A stretch of 64,000 nucleotides of DNA, taken from Streptomyces olivochromogenes (GTDB taxonomy: Bacteria; Actinomycetota; Actinomycetes; Streptomycetales; Streptomycetaceae). Positions 40,174 to 49,069 of the stretch are shown here, in pieces; position 1 is the first letter of the stretch, and every line of letters begins with the position of its first letter. A program made the translations under genes and the position numbers. The DNA lies in assembly GCF_021538895.1 (NCBI RefSeq), contig NZ_JADDRL010000006.1, positions 1-64,000 of the forward strand, read 5' to 3'. Below the pieces are notes generated by a model. It had not been told where the DNA came from and ran no database searches. It saw only the letters and a list, made by a program, of their open reading frames with translations.

Positions 40174-41163
40174 ATGATCGGCTTCCGGCTCGGTGCCGAG
40201 GATCTCGCGGACACCCGGTTCGCGATCTCTCCGCTGTCCGAGGTCATGGGCAGCCTGCGCGCGCTGCGTGCCCCCGCCCTCTACCCGCTGCACGCCCGGT
40301 GGCGCGCCCGCGTCCTCGGCACCCTCGACCCGGCCGATCTGCCGCTGCTGTCCGCCCTGGTGGGCGACACCCTGGCGCTGCCCGATTTCCTGACGCCCCG
40401 CCCGACGGACTTCGCGCCCGCGTTCGAGGACGAGCTGGCCGCCGTACGGGCCACCCCGGTGGAGGTCGTACGGCGCGACCTGCTCGCCGCCCACGCGCCC
40501 CGGCCTCTCCCGCACGCCCTGCGGCAGGCCGCGGCACCCGGTGACGCGGTCGTGCGGGACCTGGTCGACGCCCTCTGCGCGGTGCTGAGCCGCTACTGGG
40601 CGGAGGCCCTGCTGCCGCACTGGCCCCGGATGCGGCTCGTGCTGGAGGGCGACATCACCTATCGCGCCCGGCAGTTGGCCATGGGCGGCGCGCGGCTGCT
40701 CTTCGTCGACCTGCACCCGAACCTGCGCTGGCGGGACAGCGTGCTGACCGTCGACAAGATGATCGGCCACCATCAAGTGGACGCGTCGGGGCGGGGGTTG
40801 AGACTTGTCCCGTCACTGTTCGCGCACAAGCCCGCGCCGCCGATCAGCGCCGCCGAGGCGCCGATGGTCGCCTACCCCGGCCGGGGCGCCGCCACCCTCT
40901 GGGAACCGCGACCCGGCCCCGACGCCTCGGCGCTCGCCGCCCTGCTCGGCGCGCCCCGGACGACCGTCCTGCGTCTGCTGGCCGAGCCCCTCCCGACGGT
41001 GGAGCTCGCCCGCCGCCTCGGGGTGACACCGAGCGCCGTCTCCCAGCATCTGCGGGTACTGCACGGCACCGGACTGGTGACCCGCGCCCGCGACGGGCGG
41101 CGCGTGCTCTACCGACGCACTCCCCTGGGCGACACACTCGCCGCGCAACCGGGCGCCGGTTGA
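40174..41163 (+). CDS. ArsR-type winged-helix regulator with DUF5937-like N-terminus
   Basis: This 329-residue protein has a C-terminal ArsR-type winged helix (about residues 255-325: LLAEPLPTVELARRLGVTPSAVSQHLRVLHGTGLVTRARDGRRVLY) and a long N-terminal ligand/dimerisation region (MIGFRLGAEDLADTRFAISPL...). It is divergent from the MFS gene and probably represses it. An 8-bp stem hairpin begins at its stop codon, followed by a MITE-like element. Confidence 0.83.
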   Translation: MIGFRLGAEDLADTRFAISPLSEVMGSLRALRAPALYPLHARWRARVLGTLDPADLPLLSALVGDTLALPDFLTPRPTDFAPAFEDELAAVRATPVEVVRRDLLAAHAPRPLPHALRQAAAPGDAVVRDLVDALCAVLSRYWAEALLPHWPRMRLVLEGDITYRARQLAMGGARLLFVDLHPNLRWRDSVLTVDKMIGHHQVDASGRGLRLVPSLFAHKPAPPISAAEAPMVAYPGRGAATLWEPRPGPDASALAALLGAPRTTVLRLLAEPLPTVELARRLGVTPSAVSQHLRVLHGTGLVTRARDGRRVLYRRTPLGDTLAAQPGAG

Positions 41164-41182
41164 CTTCGAGAGCACTCGAAGT
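41163..41182 (+). terminator. Hairpin at the end of the ArsR-type gene
   Basis: ACTTCGAG (41163-41170) pairs perfectly with CTCGAAGT (41175-41182) around a 4-base AGCA loop, overlapping the last base of the stop codon. No T-run follows. Confidence 0.5.
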
Positions 41183-41183
41183 C

Positions 41184-41374
41184 CTAGGGCCTGTCAGTCG
41201 GATCATGCCGGAGACGCGGGGCTTGGCACGCCCATCTGCGGCGTTGTCGTCGGTTGCCGACGCTCCGCGTCGCCGCCCTCCTCCGCCTTGCAGCTGCACG
41301 CGCCAAGCCCCGCTCACCTGTGCTGTACTGGCGCCGTTGACCAACTCCGACCTGATCCGCCGGACAGGCCCTAG
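41184..41374. mobile_element. 191-bp MITE-like element with 22-bp terminal inverted repeats
   Basis: The left end CTAGGGCCTGTCAGTCGGATCA (first 20 bases at 41184) matches the inverted right end at 20 of 22 positions, and both ends begin with CTAG. An inner perfect 12-bp inverted repeat, GCGGGGCTTGGC (41216-41227) with GCCAAGCCCCGC (41302-41313), nests inside. No transposase is encoded. GGGCCTGT-type ends and a CTAG target fit non-autonomous derivatives of Streptomyces IS5-family elements. Its right end is 42 bases before the next gene's start, so it may influence that promoter. Confidence 0.75.
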
Positions 41375-41416
41375 CTTCGTGTGCGACGGCGAGAATCCGG
41401 GCGCGAGGAGACGGAC

Positions 41417-42298
41417 ATGCGCGTGGGCGTGCACATCAACCGGTTCGACCACTTTGGCGGCGGGCCCGCGCTCGGCGGCGAACTGGCCGCCGCGGGTGCC
41501 GCGGCCGAGGCGGCGGGCGTGAGCTGGCTGTCGGTGATGGACCACTACTTCCAGATGGAGTTCAACGGCGGCGCCGAGGCACCGATGCTGGAGGCCTACA
41601 CGACGCTGGGCTACCTCGCCGGCCACACCTCCACGGTCCGGCTCGGCGCGCTGGTGACCGGAGTGACGTACCGCCATCCAGGGCTGCTCGCCAAGATCGC
41701 CACCACCCTCGACGTGCTGTCCGGCGGCCGGGCCACACTCGGCATCGGGGCGGCCTGGTACGACCGCGAGCACCACGGGCTCGACGTGCCCTACCCGCCG
41801 CTGGCCGAGCGGTTCGAGCGGCTGGAGGAGACCCTGCGGATCTGCCTGCAGATGTGGGACCCGCGGGACAACGGCCCCTTCGAGGGCCGGCACTACCGGC
41901 TCGCCGAGACCCTGTGCGTACCGGCGCCGGTGAGCGCGCCGCACCCGGAGATCATGATCGGCGGCGGGGGAGAGAAGAAGACGCTCCGGCTGGTCGCCCA
42001 GTACGCGGACGCCTGCAACCTGATCCCCTCGTCCCCCGAGGAACTGCGGCACAAGCTGGCGGTGCTGCGCGGGCACTGCGACGCGGTCGGCCGTGACTAC
42101 GACACCGTCCGCAAGACCTTCGCCTACACCGGCGACCCCGCCACCACCGGCGACCTCGACGCCTTCCTGCGCGACATCGACGGGTACGCGAAGCTCGGCA
42201 TCGACACGGTGATCCTGGCGCCGCGCCTGGGCGAGACGGCCGAGTGGATCGAGCGGTTCGCCGCGCCTGCCGTGCGCCGGCTGGCCGACCTCGACTGA
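41417..42298 (+). CDS. LLM-class F420/flavin-dependent oxidoreductase
   Basis: This 293-residue luciferase-like monooxygenase begins MRVGVHINRFDHFGG and contains VSWLSVMDHYFQM, VRLGALVTGVTYRHPGLLAK, LSGGRATLGIGAAWYDREHHGLDVPYPPL-type motifs and MIGGGGEKKTLRLVAQYADACN. These resemble F420-dependent members. The substrate is unknown. GAGGAG lies before the ATG. It follows the MITE-like element and ends in a strong bidirectional terminator. Confidence 0.85.
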   Translation: MRVGVHINRFDHFGGGPALGGELAAAGAAAEAAGVSWLSVMDHYFQMEFNGGAEAPMLEAYTTLGYLAGHTSTVRLGALVTGVTYRHPGLLAKIATTLDVLSGGRATLGIGAAWYDREHHGLDVPYPPLAERFERLEETLRICLQMWDPRDNGPFEGRHYRLAETLCVPAPVSAPHPEIMIGGGGEKKTLRLVAQYADACNLIPSSPEELRHKLAVLRGHCDAVGRDYDTVRKTFAYTGDPATTGDLDAFLRDIDGYAKLGIDTVILAPRLGETAEWIERFAAPAVRRLADLD

Positions 42299-42377
42299 CG
42301 AGGCCAGGTAGGGCCGGGGCGGTCGGGGGCGCCGGGCGAGGGCGGGATCCGGTGGCCGAGGCGGGAGCGGGCGGCGC

Positions 42378-42412
42378 GAAGGGGCCGGAGCTCGGTGAGC
42401 TCCGGCCCCTTC
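42378..42412. terminator. Bidirectional terminator between convergent genes
   Basis: GAAGGGGCCGGAGCTC (42378-42393) pairs perfectly with its complement at 42397-42412 around a 3-base loop. It sits between the LLM gene (stop 42298) and the convergent FMN reductase gene (stop 42431). Confidence 0.8.
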
Positions 42413-42430
42413 GGTGTGCGGGGGCCCGGA

Positions 42431-42988
42431 TCAGGCGGCCGCGCCCACGTTGCCGTGCAGGCGCGCGACGACCTCGGTCAGCTGCGCGGCGACCTCGGCG
42501 TCGTCGACCGGGTGGGTCTCGGCGAAGCGGGTCACGGAACCGGGGATGGAGAGCTTGATGTCCTCGATCACCTTGCCGCCGGCGATGCCCACGGCCTTGC
42601 GGGCCTCGTCCTGGGCCCACACGCCGCCGTACTGGCCGAAGGCGGTGCCGATCACGGCGACGGGCTTGCCGCCGAAGGCGCCGGCGCCGTACGGGCGGGA
42701 CAGCCAGTCGATGGCGTTCTTCAGGACGGCCGGGATCGTGCCGTTGTACTCGGGGGAGAAGAGCAGGAACGCGTCGGCGGCCTGGGCGGCCTCACGCAGA
42801 CGCGCGGCGGCGGCCGGCACGCTGCCCTCGACGTCGAGGTCCTCGTTGTAGAAGGGGATCTCGGCGAGGCCCTCGTAGACGTTGACCTCGGAGCCCTCCG
42901 GAGCGACCTTGACGGCCGCCTCGGCGAGCTGGCGGTTGTGCGAACCGGCGCGGAGGCTGCCGACGAGCGCGAGGATACGAACAGACAT
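42431..42988 (-). CDS. NADPH-dependent FMN reductase
   Basis: This 185-residue flavodoxin-fold reductase has LALVGSLRAGSHNRQLAEAA (phosphate-binding loop), FLLFSPEYNGTIPAVLKNAIDWLSRP and the VIGTAFGQYGG loop, all typical of NADPH:FMN/quinone reductases. TTGGAG lies 7 bases before the ATG. It is divergent from a TetR gene with two matching palindromes between them, so TetR likely represses it. It could supply reduced flavin to the LLM enzyme encoded convergently, but that is only positional. Confidence 0.9.
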   Translation of the reverse strand: MSVRILALVGSLRAGSHNRQLAEAAVKVAPEGSEVNVYEGLAEIPFYNEDLDVEGSVPAAAARLREAAQAADAFLLFSPEYNGTIPAVLKNAIDWLSRPYGAGAFGGKPVAVIGTAFGQYGGVWAQDEARKAVGIAGGKVIEDIKLSIPGSVTRFAETHPVDDAEVAAQLTEVVARLHGNVGAAA

Positions 42989-43027
42989 GGGGAACTCCAA
43001 GGGGGGTGAAACACTGCCGCTACATCC

Positions 43028-43074
43028 GGACCGGGGTCCGCTTAGTTTCTAGCACCCCAAGCGGACCGCGGTCC
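43028..43074. promoter_or_regulatory. Two palindromic operators, GGACCGSGGTCC
   Basis: GGACCGGGGTCC at 43028-43039 and GGACCGCGGTCC at 43063-43074 lie 35 bp apart in the 116-base gap between the FMN reductase and TetR starts. The second is a perfect palindrome. A GGTCCGCTT/AAGCGGACC inverted repeat joins them. This is a typical paired TetR operator. Confidence 0.7.
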
Positions 43075-43104
43075 AGTTTTCTTCCCGTGCTTTACGCTGT
43101 CTTC

Positions 43105-43770
43105 ATGTCCAGCGCCCTGCCGCCCTTCCCGAAGCAGCCCCAGGAGCCCGTCGAAACACCCCAGTTGCTGGAGGTCGGCTCCGCGCCCGACGAGCCGTGC
43201 CTGCGTGCCGACGCGGCCCGCAACCGTGCCCGGCTGCTGGAGGCGGCCGCCCGGCTGGTCGCGGAGCACGGAGCGGCCGGGGTCACCATGGAGGCGGTGG
43301 CCGCCGCGGCCGAGGTGGGCAAGGGGACGGTCTTCCGCCGCTTCGGCGACCGCACCGGCCTGCTCACGGCGCTGCTGGACCATTCGGCGAAGAAGCTGCA
43401 GGCGGACTTCCTCTGCGGGCCGCCGCCGCTGGGGCCCGGCGCACCGCCGGTCGAGCGGCTGCGGGCGTTCGGCGTGGCGGTGCTCTACCGCACGGCCGAG
43501 CAGCTGGACCTGCAGCTGGCGGCCCAGGCGGACGGGGCCCGCCGGTTCTCCCACCCCTCGGTCCGGGCGCTGCACACGCACGTCATGGTGCTGCTCCGGC
43601 AGGTTCAGCCGGACGCCGACTGCGAGCTCCTCGCCCACACGCTGATGAGCCGCCTCGACCCCGCCCTGATCCTCCATCTGACCCGGGAGTGCGGGATGCC
43701 CCTGGAGCGGCTGGAGGCCGGCTGGCTCGACCTCGTCGCCCGCGTGACGGGCACGGAGGCGGCAGGATGA
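43105..43770 (+). CDS. TetR-family regulator next to the FMN reductase
   Basis: This 221-residue regulator has a TetR helix-turn-helix at about residues 40-85 (NRARLLEAAARLVAEHGAAGVTMEAVAAAAEVGKGTVFRRFGD-type sequence), preceded by a 35-residue Pro-rich tail that is long for the family. The C-terminal ligand domain is unremarkable. The start ATG at 43105 has no strong ribosome-binding site. It probably controls the divergent FMN reductase and itself through the paired palindromes. Confidence 0.85.
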   Translation: MSSALPPFPKQPQEPVETPQLLEVGSAPDEPCLRADAARNRARLLEAAARLVAEHGAAGVTMEAVAAAAEVGKGTVFRRFGDRTGLLTALLDHSAKKLQADFLCGPPPLGPGAPPVERLRAFGVAVLYRTAEQLDLQLAAQADGARRFSHPSVRALHTHVMVLLRQVQPDADCELLAHTLMSRLDPALILHLTRECGMPLERLEAGWLDLVARVTGTEAAG

Positions 43771-43841
43771 CGGGGGCGCGGTCGTCCGCGTGACGGTTGC
43801 GCGGTCGTCCGCGGGTACGAATCCGTCCCGCCGAGCCCCGT

Positions 43842-44978
43842 TCAGCCGCCGGCGGTGAACATGTCGATCAGCCCCTGCGGGGCGTCGGCGCCGAACAGCA
43901 GCTCGATGCCGCGTGCGGAGGCGGCCGCGGCCGCCTCGCCGCGCGGGAACAGCCGCTCCTCGTAGGCGGCCAGCGCCGCCTCGGTCGCGCCGGGGTGCGC
44001 GGCGATGGCCAGGCCCAGTTCGGCGCCGTCGAGCAGCGCCAGGTTGGCGCCCTCGCCCGCGAACGGCGACATCAGGTGGGCGGCGTCGCCGAGCAGCGTG
44101 ACACCGGGGACCCGGTCCCAGCGGTGGCCGACCGGCAGGGCGTGGATGCGCCGCGGCACCAGCGCGCCGTCCGCGTCCGCGACCAGCGACCGCAGGCTCT
44201 TGTCCCAGTCCGCGAAGTGCTCCAGTACGGCCGCCCTGGCCGCCTCGGTGTCGCCGAAGTCGATGCCGTTCAGCCACTCCTCGGGGGCCACCACGGCGAC
44301 GTACACGTGCAGGCTGCCGTCGCTCTCGCGGTGGGCGAGGAAGCCCCGCCCGGGCGCGAGCGCGAAGAGCATGCCGCCGCCGACGACCTCCGCGCCCACC
44401 GGGTGCCGCAGTTCGGCCTCCAGCAGGTCCGCCTCGACGAACGAGACGCCCGTGTAGGCGGGTTGGGCGGGGGAGAGCAGCGGGCGGATCCGGGACCAGG
44501 CGCCGTCCGCGCCGACCAGGAGGTCCGTGGTGAACCCGCTGCCGTCCGCGAGCACGACCTCGTGCCGGCCGCCGCCGAGCGGGCGGGCCGCGGTGACCTT
44601 CGCGCCCCAGCGGATCGTGCCCTGCGGCAGCGAGTCCAGCAGCAGGTCGCGCAGCGCGCCGCGGTCGATCTCGGGCCGTCCGCCGGTGCCGTCGTCGGCC
44701 TCGGCCATGCGGACCACGGCGTCCTTGTCGAGGACCCGCAGCTCCTGGCCGCCCGGGAGGACCCGCGCGAGGAACCGCTCGTGCAGTCCGGCGGCGCGCA
44801 GGGCCTCCTGCCCGGACTCGTCGTGGATGTCGAGCATGCCGCCCTGGGTGCGGGCCTCGGGTGAGACGTCGAGGTCGAAGACGGCCGCCTCGATGCCGTG
44901 CACGTGCAGGACCCGGGCGAGGGCGAGCCCGCCCAGTCCGGCGCCTACGACGGCCATGGGGTGGTGGGGCAGGGTCAT
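43842..44978 (-). CDS. FAD-dependent aromatic-type monooxygenase (TetX-like)
   Basis: This 378-residue class A flavoprotein monooxygenase has MAVVGAGLGGLALARVLHVHGI (FAD Rossmann motif near the start), LLVGADGAWSRIRPLL (the DG motif) and GVTLLGDAAHLMSPFAGEGANLAL (the GD motif). It is similar to TetX and other hydroxylases that can modify antibiotics. AGGAGG lies just before the ATG. It is 132 bases downstream of a TetR gene on the same strand, with G/T-rich degenerate repeats between them, and may be induced by that regulator's ligand. Confidence 0.85.
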   Translation of the reverse strand: MTLPHHPMAVVGAGLGGLALARVLHVHGIEAAVFDLDVSPEARTQGGMLDIHDESGQEALRAAGLHERFLARVLPGGQELRVLDKDAVVRMAEADDGTGGRPEIDRGALRDLLLDSLPQGTIRWGAKVTAARPLGGGRHEVVLADGSGFTTDLLVGADGAWSRIRPLLSPAQPAYTGVSFVEADLLEAELRHPVGAEVVGGGMLFALAPGRGFLAHRESDGSLHVYVAVVAPEEWLNGIDFGDTEAARAAVLEHFADWDKSLRSLVADADGALVPRRIHALPVGHRWDRVPGVTLLGDAAHLMSPFAGEGANLALLDGAELGLAIAAHPGATEAALAAYEERLFPRGEAAAAASARGIELLFGADAPQGLIDMFTAGG

Positions 44979-45110
44979 GGTGGCCTCCTGAGGTGTGCTC
45001 GGTGGGGTGTGGCGGTCCACTCGGTCCGGGGCGTGGTCGGTCGGCCCGGGGGAGGGTGGGTTCGGCCCGAGGGAGCGTCAGTTCGGCCCGGTGGGTGGTC
45101 CGGTGGGTGG

Positions 45111-45794
45111 TCAGTTCGGTACGGCGGTCCGCTCGATGCCGACGATCAGTGCCTGGAACGCCCATGACAGGCGGGTCTCGGGCGCCCCCGACACCAGCTC
45201 GCCGGCGGTCGCGGCGATGTGCGGGTGGGTGCGGTCGGACGCCTCGCGCAGGGCCCGGGTCAGGGCGTCCCAGTCGTCCCGGGCCAGGGGCGAGGCGTCC
45301 TGGCCGGCGTGCTCGGCGGCCGTCGCGGTGGCGTGCTGGAGGAGCAGGTCCACGCCCCACGCGGCCTGCGCGGGCGGCACCCCGCCCTCGTCCAGCAGCG
45401 CCAGCAGCGTCTCGATCAGGTTCAGGTAGTGCGGGCCGCTGGGGCGGGCCGACAGTGCGGAGCGGGCGAGGCTCGGGTGTTCGAGGAGCATCACGGTGTA
45501 CGCGGTGAGCACCCGCTCCAGCCGTTCCCGCCAGGTTCCCTCGGCCGGGGCCGGTCCGACGGTGCCGAGCAGTTCGTCCAGGACGGCGGCGTGCAGCTCG
45601 TCGGTGTTGCGCACGTACACGTACAGCGAGGCCGGGCCGGTGTCGAGCTCCTGGGCCAGGCGGCGCATGGTGACCTTCCGGAGTCCCTCGGCGCGCAGCA
45701 CGTCGACGGCGGCGGCCACGATGCCCTCCCTGGTCAGGGCGGGCTTGGCCGGGCGCTCGCGGCGGCTGCGGGGGGAGTCGGGGCGGGCTGTCAT
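45111..45794 (-). CDS. TetR-family regulator upstream of the monooxygenase
   Basis: This 227-residue TetR protein has the helix-turn-helix near residues 20-65 (LTREGIVAAAVDVLRAEGLRKVTMRRLAQELDTGPASLYVYVRNTD) and a TetR_C-type ligand domain of the kind found in tetracycline-class repressors. Two ACGAACATGTTCGT palindromes begin 13 bases upstream of its ATG, so strong autorepression is likely. The downstream TetX-like monooxygenase is the obvious second target. Confidence 0.88.
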   Translation of the reverse strand: MTARPDSPRSRRERPAKPALTREGIVAAAVDVLRAEGLRKVTMRRLAQELDTGPASLYVYVRNTDELHAAVLDELLGTVGPAPAEGTWRERLERVLTAYTVMLLEHPSLARSALSARPSGPHYLNLIETLLALLDEGGVPPAQAAWGVDLLLQHATATAAEHAGQDASPLARDDWDALTRALREASDRTHPHIAATAGELVSGAPETRLSWAFQALIVGIERTAVPN

Positions 45795-45806
45795 GCCTTC
45801 ACGCTA

Positions 45807-45853
45807 ACGAACATGTTCGTAAAGAACAAGTACGCGACGAACATGTTCGTCGC
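45807..45853. promoter_or_regulatory. Twin perfect palindromes, ACGAACATGTTCGT
   Basis: The 14-bp palindrome occurs at 45807-45820 and again at 45837-45850, exactly 30 bp (about three helical turns) apart. The second extends to a perfect 20-bp palindrome at 45834-45853. The sites lie in the gap between the TetR gene and the divergent LacI gene. Confidence 0.85.
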
Positions 45854-45931
45854 AGCGTGTCCGTGGGTCGGGAATCCCGTGTTCCCCCGCCGGGTTCGGG
45901 CCTTGGGGCTTCTGCCAAGATGCGGTACGTC

Positions 45932-46966
45932 ATGGTGCAGATACCGAACACGCCCTCGTCCGCGTCGCCCGCACCGCGCTCCGTTCCCACGAGCGCCGAT
46001 GTGGCCCGACTGGCCGGCGTATCGCGCGCGACCGTCTCCTACGTCCTCAACAACACCAGTGCCGTGCGGATCAGCGAGGCCACGCGCCGTCGCGTCCGCG
46101 AAGCCGCCGAGGAACTCGGCTACGTGCCCCACGCCGCCGCCCGCAGCCTGCGCGCCGGACACAGCCGCATGGTCCTGATGCCCGCCCCGACCGTGCCGGT
46201 CGGCCCGCTCTACAGCCAGTTCATCAACGATCTCCAGTGGGCGCTCGGCCGCCTCGACTACACGGTGGTGCAGTTCGGCACCGTCGGTCTGCGGGGCGAC
46301 GAGGCCGCCCGCGCCTGGGCCGAACTGCGGCCGGTGGCCGTACTGGCGCCCGGCGCGGAACTCGGCCCCCAGGGCGTCGCGGTCCTCAAGCGGGCCGGTG
46401 CCCGCGCCGTGGTCACGCTCGGCCCCGACGGCGTCGAGGGGGCCCACGCGCTGCTCATGGACCACGACAGCGTCGGCCACTGCGCCGGCACCCACCTGTA
46501 CGCCCGCGGCCGGCGCCGGATCGGCGTCGTCGTACCCGAGGAACCGGGCCTGGAGGTCTTCTCCCGGCCCCGCCTCGACGGCGTACGCCAGGCCCTGCGC
46601 GACACCGACGCGACGGTGACCGAGCTGCCGCTCGCCCACGAGGAGCGGGCGGCCGCCGAACTGGCCGCGCGCTGGCGGCAGTCGGGACTCGACGCCGTCT
46701 TCGCCTACAACGACGAGTACGCGATGCTGCTGATGCGCGCCCTCCAGGACGAGGGTGTCCGCGTCCCCGAGGACGCGGCGGTGATCGGCGCCGACGACCT
46801 GATGCTCGGCCGGCTGCTGCGGCCGCGGCTCAGCACGGTCCGCATCGACCTGCCCTCCGGCCGCGACCTCGCCGAACTGGTCGACCGCGCGGTGCGCGAC
46901 CCCGGCGCCGAACCCGAGACCCACAAGGTGCTCGGAGCGTCGGTGGTGCACCGCGACTCCACCTGA
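45932..46966 (+). CDS. LacI-family regulator
   Basis: This 344-residue regulator has a LacI helix-turn-helix (about residues 20-70: SADVARLAGVSRATVSYVLNN, then ISEATRRRVREAAEELGY, and AARSLRAGHS) and a periplasmic-binding-protein-like effector domain. The ATG at 45932 is preferred; ATG 45920 and an earlier in-frame ATG at 45857 are alternatives, but the latter two lie in the presumed promoter. No sugar operon is adjacent, so its targets may be distant; the palindromes in the shared gap belong more naturally to TetR. Confidence 0.83.
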   Translation: MVQIPNTPSSASPAPRSVPTSADVARLAGVSRATVSYVLNNTSAVRISEATRRRVREAAEELGYVPHAAARSLRAGHSRMVLMPAPTVPVGPLYSQFINDLQWALGRLDYTVVQFGTVGLRGDEAARAWAELRPVAVLAPGAELGPQGVAVLKRAGARAVVTLGPDGVEGAHALLMDHDSVGHCAGTHLYARGRRRIGVVVPEEPGLEVFSRPRLDGVRQALRDTDATVTELPLAHEERAAAELAARWRQSGLDAVFAYNDEYAMLLMRALQDEGVRVPEDAAVIGADDLMLGRLLRPRLSTVRIDLPSGRDLAELVDRAVRDPGAEPETHKVLGASVVHRDST

Positions 46967-47010
46967 CGGCGGACTCCGTGCGGGCCGGCCGTCCCGCAGC
47001 GGACGCAGAA

Positions 47011-47041
47011 CCGCCCGCGGCGCGCGACGCGCCGCGGGCGG
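47011..47041 (+). terminator. Terminator between lacI-type and thioredoxin genes
   Basis: CCGCCCGCGGCGCG (47011-47024) pairs perfectly with 47028-47041 around a 3-base loop, 44 bases after the LacI gene stop. No T-run follows; it could serve both convergent genes. Confidence 0.65.
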
Positions 47042-47110
47042 TACCCATCAGCATCTCTTCCACCGGCCCGCGGTCCGGACCGGAGCCGGACCCCGCGGGG
47101 CCTTGCCGGC

Positions 47111-47491
<381 letters not shown>

Positions 47492-47610
47492 GCGCGTTTC
47501 CTTCTTCCTGCTGTGGGGGCGAAGCCGTGGGCACAACACGGCCACCCGGTGAGGTATTCCGCGCTCGTACCCGTGTGGCCCCCGCGCACACCACCCAGCA
47601 GACTGTGCCC

Positions 47611-49047
47611 ATGACGGAAACGGAATCCATCGCGTACGACGTCGTGGTGCTCGGGGCCGGACCCGTGGGGGAGAACGTGGCCGACCGCACCCGCGCGGCC
47701 GGCCTTTCCACCGCGGTCGTGGAGAGCGAGCTGGTCGGCGGCGAGTGCTCGTACTGGGCGTGCATGCCCAGCAAGGCCCTGCTGCGCCCGGTCATCGCCC
47801 GCGCCGACGCCCGCCGCCTGCCCGGCCTCGCCCAGGCGGTGCAAGGTCCCCTCGACACCACGGCGGTCCTCGCCCGCCGCGACGACTACACCTCGCACTG
47901 GAAGGACGACGGCCAGGTCGGGTGGCTCGACGGCATCGGCGCCGACCTGTACCGCGGCCACGGCCGCCTCGCCGGACCGCGCACGGTCACCGTGACCGGC
48001 CCCGACGGCGACGTCACGACCCTCACCGCCCAGCACGCGGTCGCCGTCTGCACCGGCACCCGCGCCCAGCTGCCCGGCCTGCCAGGACTCGCCGACGTCA
48101 AGCCCTGGACCAGCCGCGAGGCCACCAGCGCCCAGTCCGCGCCCGGCCGGCTGATCGTGGTGGGCGGCGGCGTGGTCGCCACCGAGATGGCCAACGCCTG
48201 GCAGGCCCTCGGCTCCCAGGTCACCCTCCTCGTTCGGGGCAAGGGCCTGCTGCCCCGTATGGAGCCCTTCGCCGGCGAACTGGTGGCCGAGGCGCTCACC
48301 GAGGCCGGTTCGGAGGTCCGCTTCGGCACCTCCGTCGCGTCCGTGACCCGTGAGAACGGCACCGTCGTGGCGGTCACCGACGCCGGCGACCGCATCGAGG
48401 CCGACGAGATCCTCTTCGCCACCGGCCGCGCCCCGCACACCGACGACATCGGCCTCGACACGATCGGCCTGGAGCCCGGTTCCTGGCTGCCCGTCGACGA
48501 CAGCCTCCGGGTGACCGGCAGCGACTGGCTCTACGCGGTCGGCGACGTCAACCACCGCGCCCTGCTCACCCACCAGGGCAAGTACCAGGCGCGCATCGCG
48601 GGCGCCGCCATCGCGGCCCGCGCCCTGGGCGTGCCCATCCTGGAGTCGGACCCCTGGGGCGCCCACGCCGCCACCGCCGACCACCACGCCGTACCCCAGG
48701 TCGTCTTCACCGACCCCGAGGCCGGCGCCGTCGGCCTGTCCCTCGCCGAGGCCGAACAGGCCGGCCACCGCGTCCGGGCCGTCGACGTCGAGTTCTCCTC
48801 GGTCGCCGGCGCGGGCCTGTACGCCGACGGCTACCGGGGCCGTGCCCGCATGGTCGTCGACCTGGACGAGGAGATCCTGCGCGGCGTCACCTTCGTCGGC
48901 CCCGGCGTCGGCGAACTGATCCACTCGGCGACCATCGCGGTCGCCGGCCAGGTCCCGGTCAACCGCCTCTGGCACGCGGTCCCGTCCTACCCGACGATCA
49001 GCGAGGTCTGGCTGCGCCTGCTGGAGGCGTACCGGGACGGCGCCTGA
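47611..49047 (+). CDS. Pyridine nucleotide-disulfide oxidoreductase
   Basis: This 478-residue class I flavoprotein disulfide reductase has the FAD loop VVLGAGPVGENVADRTRAAG, the redox disulfide GGECSYWACMPSK (CX4C), an NAD(P) loop VVGGGVVATEMANAW, and the second FAD motif LYAVGDVN. The C-terminal part lacks the classical HAHPT-type His-Glu dyad of lipoamide dehydrogenase (it reads SATIAVAGQVPVNRLWHAVPSYPT). That makes it a mercuric-reductase-like or unknown reductase. The ATG at 47611 starts directly before the FAD domain. Confidence 0.85.
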   Translation: MTETESIAYDVVVLGAGPVGENVADRTRAAGLSTAVVESELVGGECSYWACMPSKALLRPVIARADARRLPGLAQAVQGPLDTTAVLARRDDYTSHWKDDGQVGWLDGIGADLYRGHGRLAGPRTVTVTGPDGDVTTLTAQHAVAVCTGTRAQLPGLPGLADVKPWTSREATSAQSAPGRLIVVGGGVVATEMANAWQALGSQVTLLVRGKGLLPRMEPFAGELVAEALTEAGSEVRFGTSVASVTRENGTVVAVTDAGDRIEADEILFATGRAPHTDDIGLDTIGLEPGSWLPVDDSLRVTGSDWLYAVGDVNHRALLTHQGKYQARIAGAAIAARALGVPILESDPWGAHAATADHHAVPQVVFTDPEAGAVGLSLAEAEQAGHRVRAVDVEFSSVAGAGLYADGYRGRARMVVDLDEEILRGVTFVGPGVGELIHSATIAVAGQVPVNRLWHAVPSYPTISEVWLRLLEAYRDGA

Positions 49048-49069
49048 CCGGCCCCGGCCTCACCGCCCG

